Origin: Anaeramoeba ignava
Lineage: Eukaryota; Metamonada; Anaeramoebidae
Direction: 5' to 3'
DNA length: 64,000 nucleotides
Assembly: GCA_028826165.1 (NCBI GenBank)
Contig: JAPDFW010000096.1
Coordinates: forward strand, 124,001-188,000
The translations under genes were made by a program, and so were the position numbers. The notes below the pieces were generated by a model. That model had not been told where the DNA came from, did no database searches, and saw only the letters and a program-made list of their open reading frames with translations. Position 1 is the first letter of the stretch. Each line of letters opens with the position of its first letter. Shown here in pieces: positions 46,960 through 58,200 of this stretch.

Positions 46960-47135
46960 ATTTTAAATTTTAAATTTAAATTGAAATTGAATTTTTTTTA
47001 AAAATAAAAAAAATAAAAAAAAATTTTTTAGATTTTTTCATTTTCCATTTTTTTCAATTTTTTTTTTTCACTTTTTGCTTTATATTATTTTTTATAATTT
47101 TTTTCTTTCTTTAAGTAATACAAAAAAAAAAAAGA
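46960..47135 (+). promoter_or_regulatory. Spacer and VPS50 leader
   Basis: A poly-A/poly-T spacer with TTTTTCATTTTCCATTTTTT at about 47035-47054 before the VPS50 start. No other element was recognised. Confidence 0.3.
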
Positions 47136-50100
47136 ATGAGTAACAAAAAACAACAAAAGTAAAAATAAAAATAAAAATTTAAAATAAAAATTAATAAAAT
47201 AAAAAAACGTTTTAATTTCTTTCTTCTTTCTTTCTTTCTTCTTTAAAAGAAATCAAAATCAAAATCAAAATCAAAATCAAAATCAAAATCAAAATAAATT
47301 ACAAATAAGTCCAAAAACAAATAGACAATATACAATCGATAATGAAGCAAAAATTTTAAGTGAAATCCCACAAAAACATTACAAACAAAATTTCCGAATT
47401 GAAAAAGAATTATTTTCAATTCTTTCACGTGATTTTGATGAAAATGAAATTCTTCAAAAAAAAAACCAATTTAGTTTTATGTTTCAAGCAATAAACAACT
47501 GGCTTTCAGAAAAAGTCATTAATTCATATGATAAATTTGTAGAAGAAATTTCAAAAATTAATGAAATTAAGCAAGATCTTCAAATATCAGGAATTTATTG
47601 TAGAAATTTAAGAGGAAAATTGGAAGAATCACGAAATAATTTAGTTGTTTCATCATTTGAAGTTATAACAAAGCAAAGGAAAAGAAAATTTCTATTGGAA
47701 GTAATTAATCAATTACAAGCAATACGTGAAGTTAAAAGAAAAGGAGAATCACTTTCAGAAATTCTCGATAATGAGGATTTTTCTATCGCAATTCGCGAGT
47801 GCGATGAGCTTCAGCGCTCAATAAAATCGCTAATGGATTTTAAATGTTTGCAAGATATCAGGGATTTTCATTTGGAAGGATATAATTTAATTCAGGAAAA
47901 ACTTGATCAAAGTCTTGCCAAACAAAGCGAGACTTTTGATCCGCAAATTTATGTAAAAACAATCGAAGGATACCAGCTCCTTAACAGAGAATCCCAGATT
48001 AAGGATAAGCAGCATAAATATTATTTGGATCTCATTTCTCAAAAAACAAACCAATTGATAATAAGTTTTGTGAGAGAAGGAAAAAGTAAACAAGAAAAGG
48101 CTTCATTGAAAAAAATGAATTATGCAAGATTACTAAGTTATTTGAACGAATCCAACTTCCTGAATTGTTTGATTTCCATCTTTGAAGCATTCACTAATAT
48201 TTTGGATAATTTTCTGCAAAACTATCAATGGCTCAAAAATAATAGAAATCAAAACAGAACAATCAAAACATTGGGAAGAGCATTTTCGCAACTGCGAATT
48301 GTAATTTGGGACAATTTGCAAGAAAAAATTGTCACAGCAATCACTTCCCGTTTGAACCAAGGAAAAAGCTACAATTTGGGTCTTTCTTCATTTCGGGTTG
48401 ATAATTTTTTGAAGGTTCTTTATGTCTTGGATATTTTTATTGATGTTGGTTCAAATTTTTGCTCATTTAAACCAGATAAATTACAAATGATAAAAAACGA
48501 AAACAAAAGCAAAAACAAAAACAAAAACAAAAACAAAAACAATATTAGTGATGAAAATAATATCGATAGCGAAAACGAGTATAATGAAAATGAAAATAAC
48601 AACAATAACAGCAATAATAATAATAATAGCAATAATCAAATATATCCAAATTTGGAATCAGATCAAACGGAAAAAATCAAATCTCCTAAAAATAAAAAAA
48701 CTCCAAAATCAACGGAGAAAAAATCACGACAATTGTTTGAGGATCACACTCTAAAACTCAGACAAACAATGCGAAATCGAAGCGAAAGTTATTTCCAAAC
48801 CTTCCATTCGTTGAGGTTGGACGACATCCGAGAAATGATATCAGCAGAGATGTGGCAAAGATGCCCAACATCTCCCGATTTCTCGTTAAAAGATTTAGCA
48901 GTTTCAAGTTATTTCCATTCAATTAGAAAGCATTCTCATCACCAAAACGAGGATCACATTGATAATCAAAATCAAAACTCGAATATTTTCCAAAAATTCA
49001 ATCAAGAATCATCGAATCCATTTTCGCAGAAGAATATCAACGAGCTTCTTGGATCTTCACAACAAAAACAATCGCTTCAAAAGTCGCAAAACTTGAATTC
49101 GGATGAGGATGAAAATATTGACGAACAACTCAAACAAGATTTCATTGATGAAGACGAAGATTCTCATTTAAACACAAAATCAACGATTCGGGCGCAATTA
49201 TCACCGAATAAACATCAATATCAACAAAATCAAGATTATGAACAGTCATTTAACGAAAATCAACAAACAGACTCTTTTGAGGATGATTTAAAAGGACCCA
49301 TTTTGACAAGTGTTTCCATTAATATTGTGAAATTCATAGGCAAATATATCAAACTTATGGAAGTTTTGCAGCCGATTTCAATGCAAATATTTGTTGGATT
49401 AACAGAATTATATGAAGCATATCTTTTTTCAGTTTACAATTTTTTTGCAACATCAGAAATCCAGAAACAACAACAACAATTACAATCGCAATTGCAGCCA
49501 CAAACACAACCTCCTTTAACACAACAACACCACCATCATAACCATAATTATCAATTCGATATCACAACAGAATACAATTTGACTGATGAGGAAATACATA
49601 AAATCAAAGCAATCACTCAAAAAACAACAATATTCCAAAGAATTTTTTCCAATTTAATATTATCTCCCGATGTTATTTCGGATTTAAATTCTCCTGAAGA
49701 ACTATATGGTCTTAGATATAGAATCATCTCAATTGAATCTGTTATTTTTATTCAGAAATCACTTCTTTCTCTCAAAGACAGAATACAAGAATTACTGGGA
49801 AAACAACTTGATGAAAATCCAATTTTCTTCCAAAAATTTTTCACAGATTTATTGAATATTCCTCCTCGTTTTCAAAAATATATGTATCAATATTCTGTTT
49901 GGGCTTCAGCTAATTTTGGTGGTATTTTGCATTCAATATCTTCAATAAAATGGGAGAGTGGAATGATGGGAGCTGAGCATAGTCCGTATGTTAATGAATT
50001 TAAAAAAGAAATTGTTTCATTTGCAAGAAGATTGGATTTTATTGATACTTTGTCACTTCCTAAAGAACAAAGGAAAACTATTTGGGATTTTTTAGTATTG

Positions 50101-50826
50101 TTAATTATGAAATTATTGATTGAAGGATATTCTCGTGCAAAGAAATGTAGCAATGAAGGTATAAATCAAATCAAAATTCAAATCAAAATCAAATTAAAAT
50201 TCATTTATAATATTAAAATTCATTTATAATTAAATCAAAATTCATTTATAATATTAAAATTCAAATTAAAATTAAATCAAAATTCAAATTCAAAATTAAA
50301 ATTCATTTATAATATTAAAATTAAAATTAAAATTAAAATTAAAATTAAAATCAAAATTAAAATCAAAAATTAAAATTAATATTAAAATTAAAAAGGAAGA
50401 GCCTTAATGTCGTTAGATCTTTCAACACTACAAAGTACAATCAAAGAAATCTCAAAATTAAATTCAATTCCTTATGTTGATTTAGTTGATAATTATATTA
50501 AAGCATTTTATCTTCCATCTAAAGAATTTATTCGTTGGGTTAGAAAAAATCTTGATGTAAATAAAAATAAAAATAAATAAAAATAAAAATTTTTTTTTTA
50601 CTTTTAGGGAAAATTTTTTTTTAATTTATTTATTCTTCTTTATTATTCAAAAAATTAAAAAAATAAACAGAAATATCCAGAAAAACAAGTAGCTAATTTA
50701 TTATTATGTGGAATTGGTCAAAAAATGAAAAGAAAAGAAAGACAAGAATATATTGCTAAAATTCAATCAATTTATCAAAATCAAAGAAGAGATATTATTG
50801 CTGATTTTTCTAACGTGAAAAAATAA
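47136..50826 (+). CDS. VPS50: VPS50/syndetin, EARP tethering complex subunit, 1082 aa, 4 exons
   Basis: Exons 47136-47158, 47250-50158, 50396-50556 and 50671-50826 join in phase. After MSNKKQQK and an Asn-Gln run, the Vps54-N-type helical region carries SGIYCRNLRGKLEESRNNLV, KQRKRKFLLEVINQLQAIRE, LSEILDNEDFSIAIRECDEL and FHLEGYNLIQEKLDQSLAKQ. This pattern (L.EIL.EEDF..AI..C, then L..IQE.LD.AL.K) is typical of syndetin. The C-terminal domain has ILTSVSINIVKFIGKYIKLM and, across the exon 2/3 join, AKKCSNEGRALMSLDLSTLQ (human KKCSNEGRALMQLDFQQF). EARP tethers vesicles for endosomal recycling. Middle inserts are Asn/Ser-, Gln- and His-rich (QQHHHHNHNYQ near 49530). Human VPS50 is 964 aa; the extra length is these inserts. 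Confidence 0.9.
50159..50395 (+). repeat. AT microsatellite, VPS50 intron 2
   Basis: AAATCAAAATTCATTTATAA and AAAATTAAAATT units lie between GTATAAATC and TTAAAAAG. Confidence 0.65.
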
Positions 50827-51157
50827 TTTCCAATTAAAAATTAAAAATTAAAAATTAAAAATTAAAAATTAAAAATTAAAAATTAAAAATTAAAAATTAA
50901 AAATTAAAAATTAAAAATTAAAAATTATTGGCATTTTTTTTAAAGATAAGAAATAAGAAGCAAACAAAGAAATTTGATTTGATTTGATTTGATTTGATTT
51001 GATTTGATTGAATTAAAATTAATTTAAGATCAAAATTTAATTTTAATTTTCAAAGACAATAAAAACAATAATTAAAAATTTTTCTTTTTTTATTATTTTA
51101 TTGTTTTAAATTCTTTTTTAAATTCTTAAATTCTTAAATTCTTAAATTGTTAAATGT
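50827..51157. repeat. Convergent 3' spacer with a (TTAAAAA)n heptamer run
   Basis: ATTAAAAATTAAAAATTAAA heptamers run from about 50835 to 50925, followed by TTTGATTTGATTTGATTTGA pentamers near 50972-51008 and TTCTTAAATTCTTAAATTC near 51118. No gene is seen. It separates the convergent VPS50 and PIG-X-like genes. Confidence 0.7.
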
Positions 51158-52996
51158 TTATTTCTTAAAGAAAAGAACTAAAAGAGCAACAATAGCAGCA
51201 AAAACTGTTGAAATTAAAGTTATTAAATTAGTGATTTGAAAATCTTTTGTTTGACCAACTGGAACATTTAAATGATTTTCCAAAAGTGATTGATTAAAAT
51301 TTTGAATTGATGCTCTAAACCAACTTGATTGATGATCCATTTGAACAGGTTTTCTCTGAGAATTTTGATCAAGAATTAAAGATCCAAAAACAAAATCCAA
51401 AAAAGAGTTTTTATAGCGTTTCATTTGAATAACTTTTCCAAGAGAATTTAAACCATGATTTCTGCATTGAGAAAAAACAAGAGGAGATTTAATAAGCAAA
51501 TCCCTGAATACTTTTGAATCAGAAGGTTTTTGATATCTTAAATGAATTGGAATATTAGCCACAAAATGGTCAATTTTTTGAGTTGAGTTATTTCTTACTG
51601 GAATTGCCTTTATAACAAGGATATTTTGGTTCGCAATCCAAGAAGGTTTTTCCAAGTTGATTTCATCAAATTCAATCACTTCACTTCCATTAAATTGATG
51701 GAAAAGATCCTTGAGTTGATACATGTCAACAAACGCTTTTTCATCAAGAAATTCAACAAGAATAACTTTGCATTGATCGTTTAACTGAGTCAATTCATTG
51801 AAGAAAATGCTTGTTGTGATTGTGGGATGAAATCCATTGAGAGTGATTTCTCTTTCCAAATTGATTTTTGATGGTTCAACCAAATCGAAAAAATTCAATT
51901 TAAAAACTTGCAATTCTTCCAAATTGTTTTTGAGATTAACTTGGATATTTGTTTCTGAGCCATCAACTGCATCAACTTCAACTTCATAAATAGGGTTTTT
52001 GGATTCTGAAATAAATGGGCAAATCTGAGGTTGGATTAATTTGTTGATTTCCTTATCTGAAATTGCTATTTCAATCATATTCATAAAGAAAAAATGTGTT
52101 TTTTGCGGGAAATTTTGTTTGATTTTCTCGATAATTTCATTGTAATGCTTGATGTTATATTCCATGTGATGATTTTCAGATATTTTGAGTGCGGATTGTA
52201 TTGAATCAATTAATTTCTGCGAAGACGAAAATTGAGTAATTTGAACAATGGTTTGGATTCTTTTGAGCTGCAAGTCATCAATATTATAACAATCTCTAAT
52301 GATTCCCATCAAATTGGAAATTGAATAATCATTTGAATGGGATTTTTGAGGTTTTTCAAAAAAGGAAACAAGTTCAGGAAAGTTGCTTTTAGATAGAAAT
52401 AAAGTATTTGATTCAATTTTGTTATTGAAGTTGGAAAAATTATTGAAATATGGAATCCAATCAATATTAATAGCATCATTTAAACTTAATCTTGTGAAAA
52501 CATCCAATTTTGTGTTGTCAAATTTCCCCATTTTTTTGATATCAATAGAATTTGTGTTGGAAATTGATCCAAATAAAGTGTTGATAAACTTGTTTTGTTT
52601 TTCTGTAAATTTATTCGAGTTTTTATTGTCATAATAATTCTGGAAAAGTTTTGGGGAATCAAACTCATTAAACTGAATAAACAAATTCAATCCAGAAGGT
52701 GTTTCTTTTAAAAATGGCAAAAAATGACTAATGATTTTATTGTTGAATTTTTCAATTCCAAAACTTGTAAACTCCAAATCAATATTTTGTATTTTGGCTA
52801 AAGATTCTATTTCTTCTTCAGTGAAAATACCTTCTTTTGTTCCTCCATTTGAAAGTGGAAGAATTGCTTGTGAAGAAAATATTGCTGTGTTGTTAATACT
52901 TGTTATTCTATGATCTAAAACATTCCAATTTGAATTTGAAGAATGAATTAAAGAAAAAAAAAGAAAAAAGGAAAAAATTTGAAAGAAATTTATCAT
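51158..52996 (-). CDS. PIGX: PIG-X/PBN1-like ER membrane protein (GPI mannosyltransferase I subunit), 612 aa
   Basis: This is a single frame with an N-terminal signal sequence (MINFFQIFSFFLFFSLIHSS) and one C-terminal transmembrane helix (ITNLITLISTVFAAIVALLV, then LFFKK). The last ~230 residues follow PIG-X: NGFHPTITTSIFF, CKVILVEFLDEKAFVDMYQL (PIG-X has AGLYVDPYEL), EINLEKPSWIANQNILVIKA (FDIEAPNYLSKES), IPIHLRYQKPS (LPVHCRYHRP), and NVPVGQT before the helix (QVPVGLT). PIG-X stabilises the catalytic subunit PIG-M, which adds the first mannose to GPI anchor precursors in the ER lumen. The ~370 residues before this domain are extra compared with human PIG-X (258 aa) and I do not recognise them; a longer luminal part also exists in yeast Pbn1. 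The terminal KK suggests ER retention, although it is not a strict KKxx. Confidence 0.72.
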   Translation of the reverse strand: MINFFQIFSFFLFFSLIHSSNSNWNVLDHRITSINNTAIFSSQAILPLSNGGTKEGIFTEEEIESLAKIQNIDLEFTSFGIEKFNNKIISHFLPFLKETPSGLNLFIQFNEFDSPKLFQNYYDNKNSNKFTEKQNKFINTLFGSISNTNSIDIKKMGKFDNTKLDVFTRLSLNDAINIDWIPYFNNFSNFNNKIESNTLFLSKSNFPELVSFFEKPQKSHSNDYSISNLMGIIRDCYNIDDLQLKRIQTIVQITQFSSSQKLIDSIQSALKISENHHMEYNIKHYNEIIEKIKQNFPQKTHFFFMNMIEIAISDKEINKLIQPQICPFISESKNPIYEVEVDAVDGSETNIQVNLKNNLEELQVFKLNFFDLVEPSKINLEREITLNGFHPTITTSIFFNELTQLNDQCKVILVEFLDEKAFVDMYQLKDLFHQFNGSEVIEFDEINLEKPSWIANQNILVIKAIPVRNNSTQKIDHFVANIPIHLRYQKPSDSKVFRDLLIKSPLVFSQCRNHGLNSLGKVIQMKRYKNSFLDFVFGSLILDQNSQRKPVQMDHQSSWFRASIQNFNQSLLENHLNVPVGQTKDFQITNLITLISTVFAAIVALLVLFFKK

Positions 52997-53076
52997 TTAA
53001 TTAATTTTTTAAAAAATGAAAAAATGAAAAAATGAAAAAATGAAAATTAAAAAATTTATTTTTTTTTTTAAATAAA
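52997..53076. promoter_or_regulatory. 80 bp bidirectional promoter (PIG-X / USE1)
   Basis: Four consecutive AAAAAATG units (about 53010-53044) read TTTTCATTTTTTCATTTTTT toward PIG-X. The USE1 side is poly-T then AAATAAA before the ATG. Confidence 0.4.
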
Positions 53077-53958
53077 ATGAAAAAAAGAAAAATTATTAAT
53101 TTTAAAAGATTATTTGAAAAATGCAAAATTCATTTAAATTCAAATCAAAATTTATTAGAGGAATCAAAATTAAATGCTGTAAAAAATAATAAACAAAAAC
53201 AACAATAAAAACAAAAACAAAAACAAAAACAAAAATAAAAAAACGTTTTATTTATTTTTTTAATTTATTGAATAAAAAAAAAGTATGTTATTTTACTTAA
53301 AAATCAAATGAAAGAAATTTCTGTTGATGATTCAATGAATTTTGAAGAAAGAAATAAATATCGTAAAGAAATTGAAGAATATGAAAGAATTTTAAAAAGA
53401 ATTAATGAAGAAAATGAAGAAAAAAGAATTAATGATGAAAATATAAATGAAAATATAAAAGAAAATATAAAAGAAAATATAAAAGAAAATATAAATGAAA
53501 ATATAAAAGAAAATATAAATGAAAATATAAATCAAAATATAAATGAAAATATTAATCAAAATATAAATCAAAATATTAACAATAATTCTCAAATTAAAAA
53601 AAGATTTGAAAAACCAAAATTAACATCAAATCAACAATCAGAATTTAATATTGAAAAAGATAAACAAACTCATGATTATTTAACTTCCGAAATGCTTAAA
53701 ATGACTTCAAATTTAAAACAAAATTCATTAACTGTTTTAGAAATATTAAAAAAAGATTCAGTTATAATTGATAAAACAACTGTTCATGCAGAACAAAATG
53801 TTTCAAAAGTGAAAAAAGAAAGCTTTCGTTTTGATTCTTTTTCAGGTTTATCTTGGAAATCAAAATTACTTTGTATTCTTTGGTTTTTTTTTCTTGGAAT
53901 GGTTTTTCTTTGGATGTTAATGCTTATCAGAATTTTACCTCAAAAAAGAAGAAAATAA
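53077..53958 (+). CDS. USE1: USE1-like ER SNARE, 258 aa, 2 exons
   Basis: Exons 53077-53178 and 53284-53958 join in phase (GTAAAAAATAAT to AAAAAAAAG). Exon 1 encodes MKKRKIINFKRLFEKCKIHL, which parallels the USE1 N-terminus (NLVRLLSRCE). The join yields LNAYVILLKNQMKEIS (human EKYVGALEDML). Glu/Asn/Ile repeats follow at ~75-125. The SNARE helix is at ~165-215 (LTSEMLKMTSNLKQNSLTVL, then LDK-type IIDKTTVHAEQNVSKVKKES), with a C-terminal anchor (LLCILWFFFLGMVFLWMLML) and RILPQKRRK at the cytosol/lumen end. Human USE1 is 259 aa. USE1 works with Sec20, Ufe1/Syntaxin 18 and Sec22 in Golgi-to-ER vesicle fusion. A 105 nt intron with (AAAAAC)n separates the exons. Confidence 0.85.
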
Positions 53959-54960
53959 ATAAATCAAAAATTTAAAAAATCAAAAATTTGGAACAAAATT
54001 CTTTTAAATTATAAATTAAATTATAAAATCAAAAATTTAAAAAAGTGGAACAAAATTCTTATTAAATTATAAATTAAATTATAAATTAAATTATAAAATA
54101 AATTATAAATTAAATTATAAAATAAATTATAAATTAAATTATAAATTATAAATAAAATCAAAAATTTAAAAAAAGTGGAACAAAATTCTTATTAAATTAT
54201 AAATCAAATTATAAAATAAATTATAAATTAAACTATAAAATCAAATTATAAATTAAATTATAAAATTAAAAATTTAAAAAAGTGGAACAAAATTCTTATT
54301 AAATTCTTATTAAATTCTTATTAATTTCTTTTAAATTCTTTTAATTTATAAATTTAAATTATAAATTAAATTATAAATTAAATTATAAAATCAAAAATTT
54401 AAAAAGTGGAACAAAATTCTTATTAAATTATAAATTAAATTATAAAATAAATTATAAATTAAATTATAAATTATAAAATCAAAAATTTAAAAAGTGGAAC
54501 AAAATTCTTATTAAATTATAAATTAAATTATAAATTAAATTATAAAATCAAAAATTTAAAAAGTGGAACAAAATTCTTTTTAAATTATAAATCAAATTAT
54601 AAATTATAAAATCAAAAATTTAAAAAAGTGGAACAAAATTCTTATTAAATTATAAATTAAATTATAAATTAAATTATAAAATAAATTATAAATTAAATTA
54701 TAAATTAAATTATAAATTAAATTATAAATTAAATTATAAATTAAATTATAAAATAAATTATAAATTAAATTATAAAATAAATTATAAAATAAATTATAAA
54801 TTATAAATAAAATCAAAAATTTAAAAAAGTGGAACAAATTTCTTTTTAAATTCTTTTTAAATTCTTTTTAATTTCTTTTTAAATTCTTTTTAAATTCTTA
54901 TTAAATTCTTTTTAAATTCTTTTTAATTTATAAATTTAATTTTTCTTCTTTTTTTTTTCT
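53959..54960. repeat. Interspersed tandem satellite with a GTGGAACAAAATTCTT core
   Basis: Nine copies of AAATTTAAAAAAGTGGAACA plus AAATTCTTATTAAATTATAA occur near 53985, 54042, 54173, 54282, 54404, 54495, 54562, 54625 and 54824. They are separated by a variable number of ATAAATTAAATT units. The final part is TTCTTTTTAAATTCTTTTTA. No gene is seen. Confidence 0.75.
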
Positions 54961-55297
54961 CCTTTTTTTTTTTATTGATTAAATTATTTAAAAAAAAATT
55001 CCAAAAATAATAAAAATAATAAAAATAAAAATAGCAAAAATAACCATAAAATTTAAATTGGATTTTAATTCAAAAAGAAAAAGAAAAATATTCACAACAA
55101 CAACAATAAAATAAAATAAAAAATAATTAAAAAAAATTTTTTTTTTTTTTTTTTTCATTTTTTTCGAATCAATTAATTCATCAAAAAAATTTTTTTTTAA
55201 CTCTTTATCCAACTCTCTTAAAACTTTTTTTTTAATTTTCCTTAAAAAAAAAAAGCAACAAAATAACCAAATAATCAAAAAAAGAAAATAAAATAAG
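54961..55297 (+). promoter_or_regulatory. Leader of Patched-like gene A
   Basis: This A/T-rich stretch has TTTTTTTTTCATTTTTTTCG at about 55146-55165 and ends AAAATAAG before the ATG. The same AAAATAAGATGGAGAAAAAA start context precedes copy B, although the rest of the upstream sequence differs between the copies. Confidence 0.35.
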
Positions 55298-58200
55298 ATG
55301 GAGAAAAAAAAATTAAATTGTTGGCTTCGATTTACAACAAAATTTGATAAATCTGTTCAAGATAAATTTACGAAATGGACTGCATTTGTATCAAGACATC
55401 CCAAAAAAATAATTACAATTATGTTCATTTTATCAATAGGACTTGGAATAGGTTTTTTGAATAAAAAAGTGGAGAATGATCTTGATAAAACTTATGTTCC
55501 TCAAGATAGTGTGAGTATGAGAGATTTGGATTGGTGGTCTGATGTTTGGGGTTCTCCTCCAAGATATCTTTATTTTCTTCTTGAAACTGAACCAACTGGA
55601 AATAATGCTCTTGTTAAAGGTGCTTTTGATATTCTTTGGGAAATTGATTCATTTTTGAGAAATTTGAAAGTTGAATTTAATGGAAATCAAATTGGTTTTG
55701 AGGATGTTTGTATTATGAATCCTATTACAAAAGCTTGTGTTGAATGGGGTGTATTTGCATATTGGAATTTCAATAGAACTTTAATGGATGTTTATAATGA
55801 TTATTATGGAGTTGTTAATGGAGGTATTGATATTATAACTGGTGAAAGACTTCCTTATGAAAACGCACTTGGAGGAGTTGAACGTAATAATGGAAATATT
55901 ACATTTGTTAAAGCAATAAGAACATATTATGCTCTTAGTAACGCACCTGAAGAAAAAGAAAAATGTCTTGCTTTTGAAAAAAAAATTTTAGATTGGCTTG
56001 CTGATTTTGATTATAGTTCTTCATTTGCAATTGGATACGTAACTGGTAGATCAATCGATGATGAAATTGGTAGATCAACTGGTTCAACACTTGGATCTGT
56101 TGCGATAGGATATTCAATTATGTTGATTTTTCTTGGAGTCACATTAGGGAAAATCACAAGTCTTTTACATTCACACTTTTTAATGGCACCTATTGGAGTA
56201 TTAAGTGTTGGATTGGGAATTATTTCAGCTTTTGGTACTGGTTCTTATTTCATAACTTGGAGTAATATTTGTTCAATTCTTCCATTTTTGATATTAGCAG
56301 TTGGAGTAGATAATATTTATATTATTATCAATAATCTTGATAGAATATCATCAATTCTTTCACCTTTAGAAAGGTGTCAAAAAGCATTATCAAGATCAAC
56401 AAGTATTTTGATGACAGCCATTATTGATACACTTGCATTTTTATCAGGAACTGTAACTAAATTTCCAGCTATCAAATGGTTCTGCGCATATGGAGCACTT
56501 TGTATTTCGATTGTTTTTATTTTCCAAATGACAATGTTTCTTTCATTTTTAACAATGGAAGCAAAAAGAATCAGAAAAAGAAAACATTGTTTGTTTCCTT
56601 GTTATAGATTAAAAGAAAAGTTTTGGATTGATGTTGATACTGAAAAAGAAAGTGAAACTGAAATTGAAATGATTGAAAAAGAAAAATTAGCTGATAATGA
56701 ATTTATAACTGAAAAAGAGAAAATAACTGATAATGAATTTATAACTGAAAAAGAGAAAACAACTGATAATGAATTCCAAACTGAAAAAGAGTCAAGTGAT
56801 AATGAATTCCAAACTGATCAAGAATTCCAAACTGAAAAAGAAACAACTGAGTCTGAACAAGAATTTAAAAAAGAAATTTTCAAAGAAACTGAAAGTACAA
56901 ATGGAGTTTCTTTAATTGATAATAATGAATTTATTGATCTTGATTTAGAAGAAAGTTCAGTTCCACATCATATCAGAATGCAACAACAAAAAGCAGCAAG
57001 AAAGAAAAAACAAAGAGAACAAAAACTCAAAAAACAAGGAAAAATCAATGAAAAAGATGAAACTCAAAGTACAATTTCCAAAAAAAGTATCGATTCAGGA
57101 AGTACAATTATTGCAGAAATTGAAGAAGAAGATTATGATGTTGATTTTGAAGATCTTCCATTTTTACCAAGATTTATTGAGAAATATTATGGTCCATTTA
57201 TCACAAAGAAAAATATCAAAATTCTTATTGTTATTATATTTACAATCATGTTTGGAGTTTCAATTTATCTTTCAACACATATCACAGAAGGATTAGTTCG
57301 TAAGGATACCTTCCCTCTTGACTCACATCTTCAAGATTATTATCGAATTAGAGAAAGATATTTTGATCCTGAAGGAAGAGATTATTATCTTGTTTTTGAA
57401 ACAGGAACACCTTATCATACACTTTATGGAAAAAATGCAGTTTTAGAAACAGCATCAAAAATAAACGAAAGTAAATGGCTAAAACATAATATTGAGAATT
57501 GGTATTTTGATTATTTGGTTTATCTTCAAGCGACATATAATGGAACAAGTTTCCTTGATGAGAATGGACTTCCACAAGATCCTTATAGTTTCTATGTTGT
57601 TATTTATGATTTCTTTTCTCAAAGACAATATATGCATTATTTACTTAAACAACATGTTCTTATCAATCCAAATCAAAGTGCACCTTTAGATCAAAGAATC
57701 ATTGCATCAAGAATGCCAATTTATTCAATTGATTTATCTAATTCACAAAAGGATGTTGAATCAATGCTTGATTTAAGAGAAATAACTGAATCAAGTCAAG
57801 TTGATTGTTATATGTTCTATTACTTTCTATTTTTAACAGAACAATTCGTTATTATCAAACAACAAACATTCCAAAGTATTGGACTTGCATTAGTTGGATT
57901 ATTTGTTGTTACTATTATTTTTCTTGTTCATTATCGAATTGCTTTTATTATATTAATCACGATTGCGTTTATCGATATTGATTTGTTTGCTTACATGACA
58001 TTACTTCACATTCGACTTGATGTTGTTGCTTATATTGTTCTTGTTATGAGTATTGGATTTTCATTAGATTATTCAGCACATTTATCACATTATTTTGTTA
58101 TTACACCAGGAAGAGATAACAACAAAAGAGTTATCAAAAGTTTATCAGTAATGGGACTTTCAGTATTTTTTGGAGCATTTTCTACTTTTCTTGGAGTTTT

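Noticed and set aside
54988-55278. 96-residue minus-strand frame with two hydrophobic stretches
   Set aside because: It consists of poly-Phe, Lys and Ile from T/A runs, and its start is 20 bp from the Patched A start codon, leaving no room for a promoter. No homology is recognised.
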